A stretch of 9,130 nucleotides of DNA. It comes from Candidatus Omnitrophota bacterium. GTDB taxonomy: Bacteria; Omnitrophota; Gorgyraeia; Gygaellales; Profunditerraquicolaceae. The DNA lies in the NCBI GenBank assembly GCA_016931435.1, contig JAFGET010000098.1, forward strand, positions 1 to 9,130, in the 5' to 3' direction. The notes under the pieces were generated by a model. That model saw only the letters and a list, made by a program, of their open reading frames with translations. It did no database searches and was not told where the DNA came from. Every line of letters begins with the position of its first letter. Positions within the stretch are counted from its first letter, which is position 1. The position numbers and the translations under genes were made by a program. Positions 6,134-9,130 of the stretch are shown here, in pieces.

Positions 6134-6216
6134 ACATAAGTTGTTAAGCCGAATTTACTCATCGCATGTGAGGAAATTCCAACAGAATTTTCGAACGTTA
6201 TGCGAGGAGCTAACCT

Positions 6217-9060
6217 CTACCTGCACAAATAAAAAAACGGGCAATGAGCACAAAGCCTCTGATTATCTTCATCGGCTACAAAGGCTATATCCGGATCTAT
6301 GATCTCCCCGACCAGGGCCCCTAGAGCTTGCAGGTAAACCGACTTAGTTTCTTCGATTTTTTCAGAAGCTTCCCCTGCCTTAAATAATCTGCTTAGGCCC
6401 AGGTCTTCACCCGAAGGGTTCTTTATGGAATAAAGCGCGGCGTTAATTGCCTTACCATTGTATCCTAAAGTATCCGCGAAATAAAGATAAAGCGGCAGCT
6501 GAAAAGACCTTACCGTATTCTTAAGGGCGAGCCTTTTAAAACCCGCCTTCAGGACTGTTTCGGCTTTACGCGGGAGGATATCGGCTGAACCGGTCTTGTA
6601 ATCCAATACCAGTATGCTTCCATCATCAAGCTCATCGATCCTGTCAATGACAGCCTTAAACTTAAAATCGATGCCGGATAGCCTAATCGTACGCGTAAAT
6701 TTTTTTTCAAGGCAGACTATTTTCCTGACTTCTCTTTTCTTTTCGTTTTCTAAAAACATCTTCAGCCTAAAAAGCATGATCTCTTTGGTCAAAAAAGCTC
6801 CCGCCTTGATCTTTCTTTCAAATCCAGTGTTAAATTTTTCTTCAAAAAGGCCTAAGAAATATTTGCTGAACCTATCGTCAATATAAGGCTTACGGCCGAG
6901 GAATCCGGCGTATCCCTGATAAAGCAATTCATGGATAAAAGTACCTACTTCCCTGCTTTCGGGCTCATCGAGCATATCTTCCTTTTTCTCTAATCCTAAC
7001 ACATACTGATAATAAAAATTCAGCGGGCAGTTCAAGTAGGTATTTATACTGGATGCGGAATACTCTCTTTCTTTTAAATAAGCGATCATGGAGGCGTCCT
7101 TTTTAATTTTTATTTTTTTAGGCAGGACCCTTACCTTGAAGTTTACACGCGCAATACGTTGCCCTTCTTGTAAACCGGTTTCTTTCTGGCGCATCCAGAT
7201 AAGCTCTTCGATGAACCTGCTTTTTTCCTTATCGTCCTTATCCTGGTATAAAAGATAAACGTTTTTTGCTCCCGAGATCAGGCGCATAAACTGATAGCGC
7301 TGTATCTCTTCTTCTTTTTCAAGGCGGTTTAATCCCAGGGTTACCATGATATCGCGCGGGATAAGCGGCTCATATATCCTTAAAGCGGGCAAAGCTGCTT
7401 CGTTTACATCCATGAAAATTACGTTCTCAAAACTTAAAGAACGCGTCTCGAATAAACCTAACACCTGCAGGCCTTTTAAGGGGGAACCGGCGAAGGATAT
7501 CATTTCGCTGCCGAGCTTATTCTCGAATACCTTAAAGATCTCTTCTTTTAAAAAAGGCTCTTTAGCGAAAGAGGCGTTGTTTAGTTCTTCGGCCAGCTCA
7601 AACATCCTTTCCGCCATTTTTAGATTCATCGGATATTTGCTTAAAAAACTCTTCTTTATTAACAAATCCAGCAATTGCCTGCCGCTTTTTGAAAAATCGG
7701 AGAAACTACCGGTCTTTTCCCAGGATAAAAATAAGGACCGGTGCAATGCCCTTAAGGCGCTTTTTAATTCATCGCGGCTGACCTCTATATCCATCGCTTT
7801 CATAGCCCTGGATGTGACATCAAAAAGGTCTTTAGAATGTTCTATATTATAAAGATTTATGAATAAACTTCCGGCCAAAGCCGTTTCTTCTATCCCGGTC
7901 AAAACCTCCTCTATCTTATGCACTAAGACTCGCGTGATCGTGTGGTTCTTAAACAGGTTTAAGTTTTTGACTAAAGGATGGGCTAGAACTTTCAAATAAT
8001 CCCTGGCGTAATATTCCTGTGCTTTCCTCGTTCTCTGCGCCTTGAATATATCCGTAAAAAGTGAATATAAAGAGCTGCGTTTTAAAGGATACCCCATGGA
8101 AACATTATAATCCGAAACGCATGATGAGATCTCCGATAAAAGAGGCAGGACATTCACCGCCTGAGGCAAAACTGCTACCGTGTTATCATGGTCTTCTATC
8201 TTCTTTATGATTTCCCTGGCTAAGGCAGCCTGGGAATGTACGTCAAAGCCGGCGCGGATGTTAAGGTTATATTTTTTTTGTTCTGTCTTTTTCGGTTGTA
8301 TGGAAAGATCCAATCTTTCTGCCAATTTTTTTAAAACCGGCCATTCTCTTTCATCGCCCTGAAAAAAAAGAAAGGCCTTTTTGGCATCATAAAGCTGCTT
8401 GATCACCGCCAGCTCTGTTTTGTGCAGGTAAAAGAAGCCGCAGAAGAAGATCTCCCGCAGTTCCGTAAGTTGGGCCTCTTTAACATATTGAGCGCAGGAT
8501 AAATACATCAGGCCGCGCGAATATGCCTTCCTTTTCTTCAATTCTTTATGATATGCGTTCCTTAAAGAAATTATGCTTTCAAGGAGGGCATTGATGTTCT
8601 GCGGGACATCATAACCGATACTGGCATTTTCCTGGATGTTCTTGAGGGAAACGGACTCGATGCCTTCGAAATCCAACTGCTCGATAAAAGAAAGTATTTC
8701 TTTGGCCCAGGGGAAAAACTGCGCGAAAGATTCCTTCCCCGCAAGTATCCCGGGCGCCACATCTTTAGAAAGCGTATATAACAGGTGGCTCGCCTCTAAA
8801 TCCGAGATCCTTTTAAACGGCTCTTTTTTAGAAAGGACGTATTCTATAAATTCGTCGATGATAAAAAATGAGGGCGACAGATACGGCTTTTTTATCCTGC
8901 GGGAAAGTTCGCGTTTCAAAAATAAAGAAGGGCGCCTGCCTCCGAATACAAAAGCCAGGCTGCTGATATCTTTTTTGGGGCGGATGAAGTTATCTTCCGT
9001 GTAATCGGCGATCTTTTTGATGAAATCGTCGCTTAAATTATAGGTTATGACTCTTTTCAT
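6217..9060 (-). CDS. AddB/RexB-like helicase-fold protein with C-terminal PD-(D/E)XK nuclease
   Basis: 947 residues; AddB proteins are usually longer (over 1,100). The C-terminal RecB-type nuclease is clear: GTFIHELLYQGY (706-717, H710), AVIDRIDE (803-810, D806), VLDYKTG (818-824, D820 and K822) and the Q-x3-Y motif QLPLY (854-858). Four cysteines fit the AddB Fe-S cluster: C678 in NCPLNFYY and C937-x2-C940-x5-C946 at the extreme end. The middle keeps the UvrD-like motif region GLFETRSLSFENVIFMDVNE (535-554) and RYQFMRLISGAKNVYLLY (588-605). The N-terminal strand where a Walker A loop would sit reads VFGGRRPSLFLKREL, without GxGKS/T, so ATP hydrolysis is doubtful. AddAB enzymes process double-strand breaks for recombination. 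No AddA partner lies downstream; upstream is outside the window. No clear Shine-Dalgarno precedes ATG 9060. Confidence 0.87.
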   Translation of the reverse strand: MKRVITYNLSDDFIKKIADYTEDNFIRPKKDISSLAFVFGGRRPSLFLKRELSRRIKKPYLSPSFFIIDEFIEYVLSKKEPFKRISDLEASHLLYTLSKDVAPGILAGKESFAQFFPWAKEILSFIEQLDFEGIESVSLKNIQENASIGYDVPQNINALLESIISLRNAYHKELKKRKAYSRGLMYLSCAQYVKEAQLTELREIFFCGFFYLHKTELAVIKQLYDAKKAFLFFQGDEREWPVLKKLAERLDLSIQPKKTEQKKYNLNIRAGFDVHSQAALAREIIKKIEDHDNTVAVLPQAVNVLPLLSEISSCVSDYNVSMGYPLKRSSLYSLFTDIFKAQRTRKAQEYYARDYLKVLAHPLVKNLNLFKNHTITRVLVHKIEEVLTGIEETALAGSLFINLYNIEHSKDLFDVTSRAMKAMDIEVSRDELKSALRALHRSLFLSWEKTGSFSDFSKSGRQLLDLLIKKSFLSKYPMNLKMAERMFELAEELNNASFAKEPFLKEEIFKVFENKLGSEMISFAGSPLKGLQVLGLFETRSLSFENVIFMDVNEAALPALRIYEPLIPRDIMVTLGLNRLEKEEEIQRYQFMRLISGAKNVYLLYQDKDDKEKSRFIEELIWMRQKETGLQEGQRIARVNFKVRVLPKKIKIKKDASMIAYLKEREYSASSINTYLNCPLNFYYQYVLGLEKKEDMLDEPESREVGTFIHELLYQGYAGFLGRKPYIDDRFSKYFLGLFEEKFNTGFERKIKAGAFLTKEIMLFRLKMFLENEKKREVRKIVCLEKKFTRTIRLSGIDFKFKAVIDRIDELDDGSILVLDYKTGSADILPRKAETVLKAGFKRLALKNTVRSFQLPLYLYFADTLGYNGKAINAALYSIKNPSGEDLGLSRLFKAGEASEKIEETKSVYLQALGALVGEIIDPDIAFVADEDNQRLCAHCPFFYLCR

Positions 9061-9092
9061 AACTTTATGGTATGCTCATCCTATTACCGGAA

Positions 9093-9130
9093 AAATTCTA
9101 AGCACTAAATCCTAAATTCTAAACAAATCC
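9093..9130. repeat. short AT-rich direct repeats upstream of the AddB-like gene
   Basis: AAATTCTAA occurs at 9093-9101 and 9114-9122, and AAATCC at 9107-9112 and 9125-9130, so two imperfect units alternate up to the window edge. The run may continue outside. No promoter pair is convincing in 9061-9130. Confidence 0.35.

Larger units (their letters stand above)
6069..6214 (-). repeat. structured leader/repeat element, copy B (with palindromic insertion)
   Basis: Fills the gap between the AddB-like stop (6217) and the adenosine-kinase-family start (6063). Stem 1 is perfect: ACAACTTATG (6085-6094) / CATAAGTTGT (6135-6144). Compared with copy A, the C-G pair near its tip is T-A here, a paired change. 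Stem 2 is CTCATCGCAT (6158-6167) / ATGCGAGGAG (6200-6209), 9 of 10 paired, of quite different sequence from copy A but in the same place. The inner stem is GGAAATTC (6172-6179) / GAATTTTC (6185-6192). Shared unpaired blocks are AATGAGGC, GCCGAATT (6148-6155), AATTTTCGAACG (6186-6197) and GCTAAC (6209-6214). The loop of stem 1 is enlarged by an insertion. Confidence 0.75.

Noticed and set aside
4482..6214. CRISPR array
   Set aside because: Only two degenerate copies about 1.6 kb apart with genes between them; no regular spacers or cas genes.
9061..9090. Four-codon mini-ORF (ATG AGC ATA CCA TAA) just before the AddB-like start
   Set aside because: Too short to distinguish from chance, and it has no good ribosome site.

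Overview
The window holds nine genes, all read from the minus strand. The rightmost gene (near 9060) is transcribed first and the HAD gene at the left edge last. The plus strand carries no gene I can support. A LpxL/HtrB-type acyltransferase and an N-terminal export signal point to a Gram-negative (diderm) bacterium. Compact gene spacing, TTG/GTG starts, an AddB-like nuclease and a GC-rich palindrome (CCTGCCTGCCGGCAGGCAGG) would fit an uncultured lineage such as Omnitrophota, but that placement is only inference.

Layout in transcription order: (1) 9060-6217, a 947-residue AddB-like helicase-fold/PD-(D/E)XK nuclease with a four-cysteine Fe-S cluster signature. (2) 6214-6069, a structured repeat element (copy B). 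(3) 6063-5578, an adenosine-specific kinase family protein. (4) 5569-5542, a good sigma70-like promoter, then a LpxL-like acyltransferase at 5524-4610. (5) 4600-4482, a second copy (A) of the structured element, leading into a 69-residue two-helix membrane protein at 4475-4266. (6) 4251-4183, a 20-bp inverted repeat with a nested hairpin that looks like a terminator or attenuator. (7) An apparent operon: a CBS-pair protein (4158-3703) overlapping by ATGA with an ArsB/NhaD-like permease (3706-2324). A second permease, about 68% identical to the first (2308-926), follows 15 bp later, then a small exported protein (884-465) and a HAD phosphatase cut by the window edge (459-1).

The two systems most worth attention are these. 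First, a two-copy leader element of about 115 bp fills the gaps before two unrelated genes. It keeps its stems through paired base changes, carries its own Shine-Dalgarno (with a conserved CCTC that could mask it), and in one copy has taken up a 33-bp palindromic insertion flanked by GAGCGA repeats. Second, a CBS sensor is translationally coupled to tandem duplicated ion permeases, one of which has lost an acidic residue at the conserved membrane position that its twin keeps.
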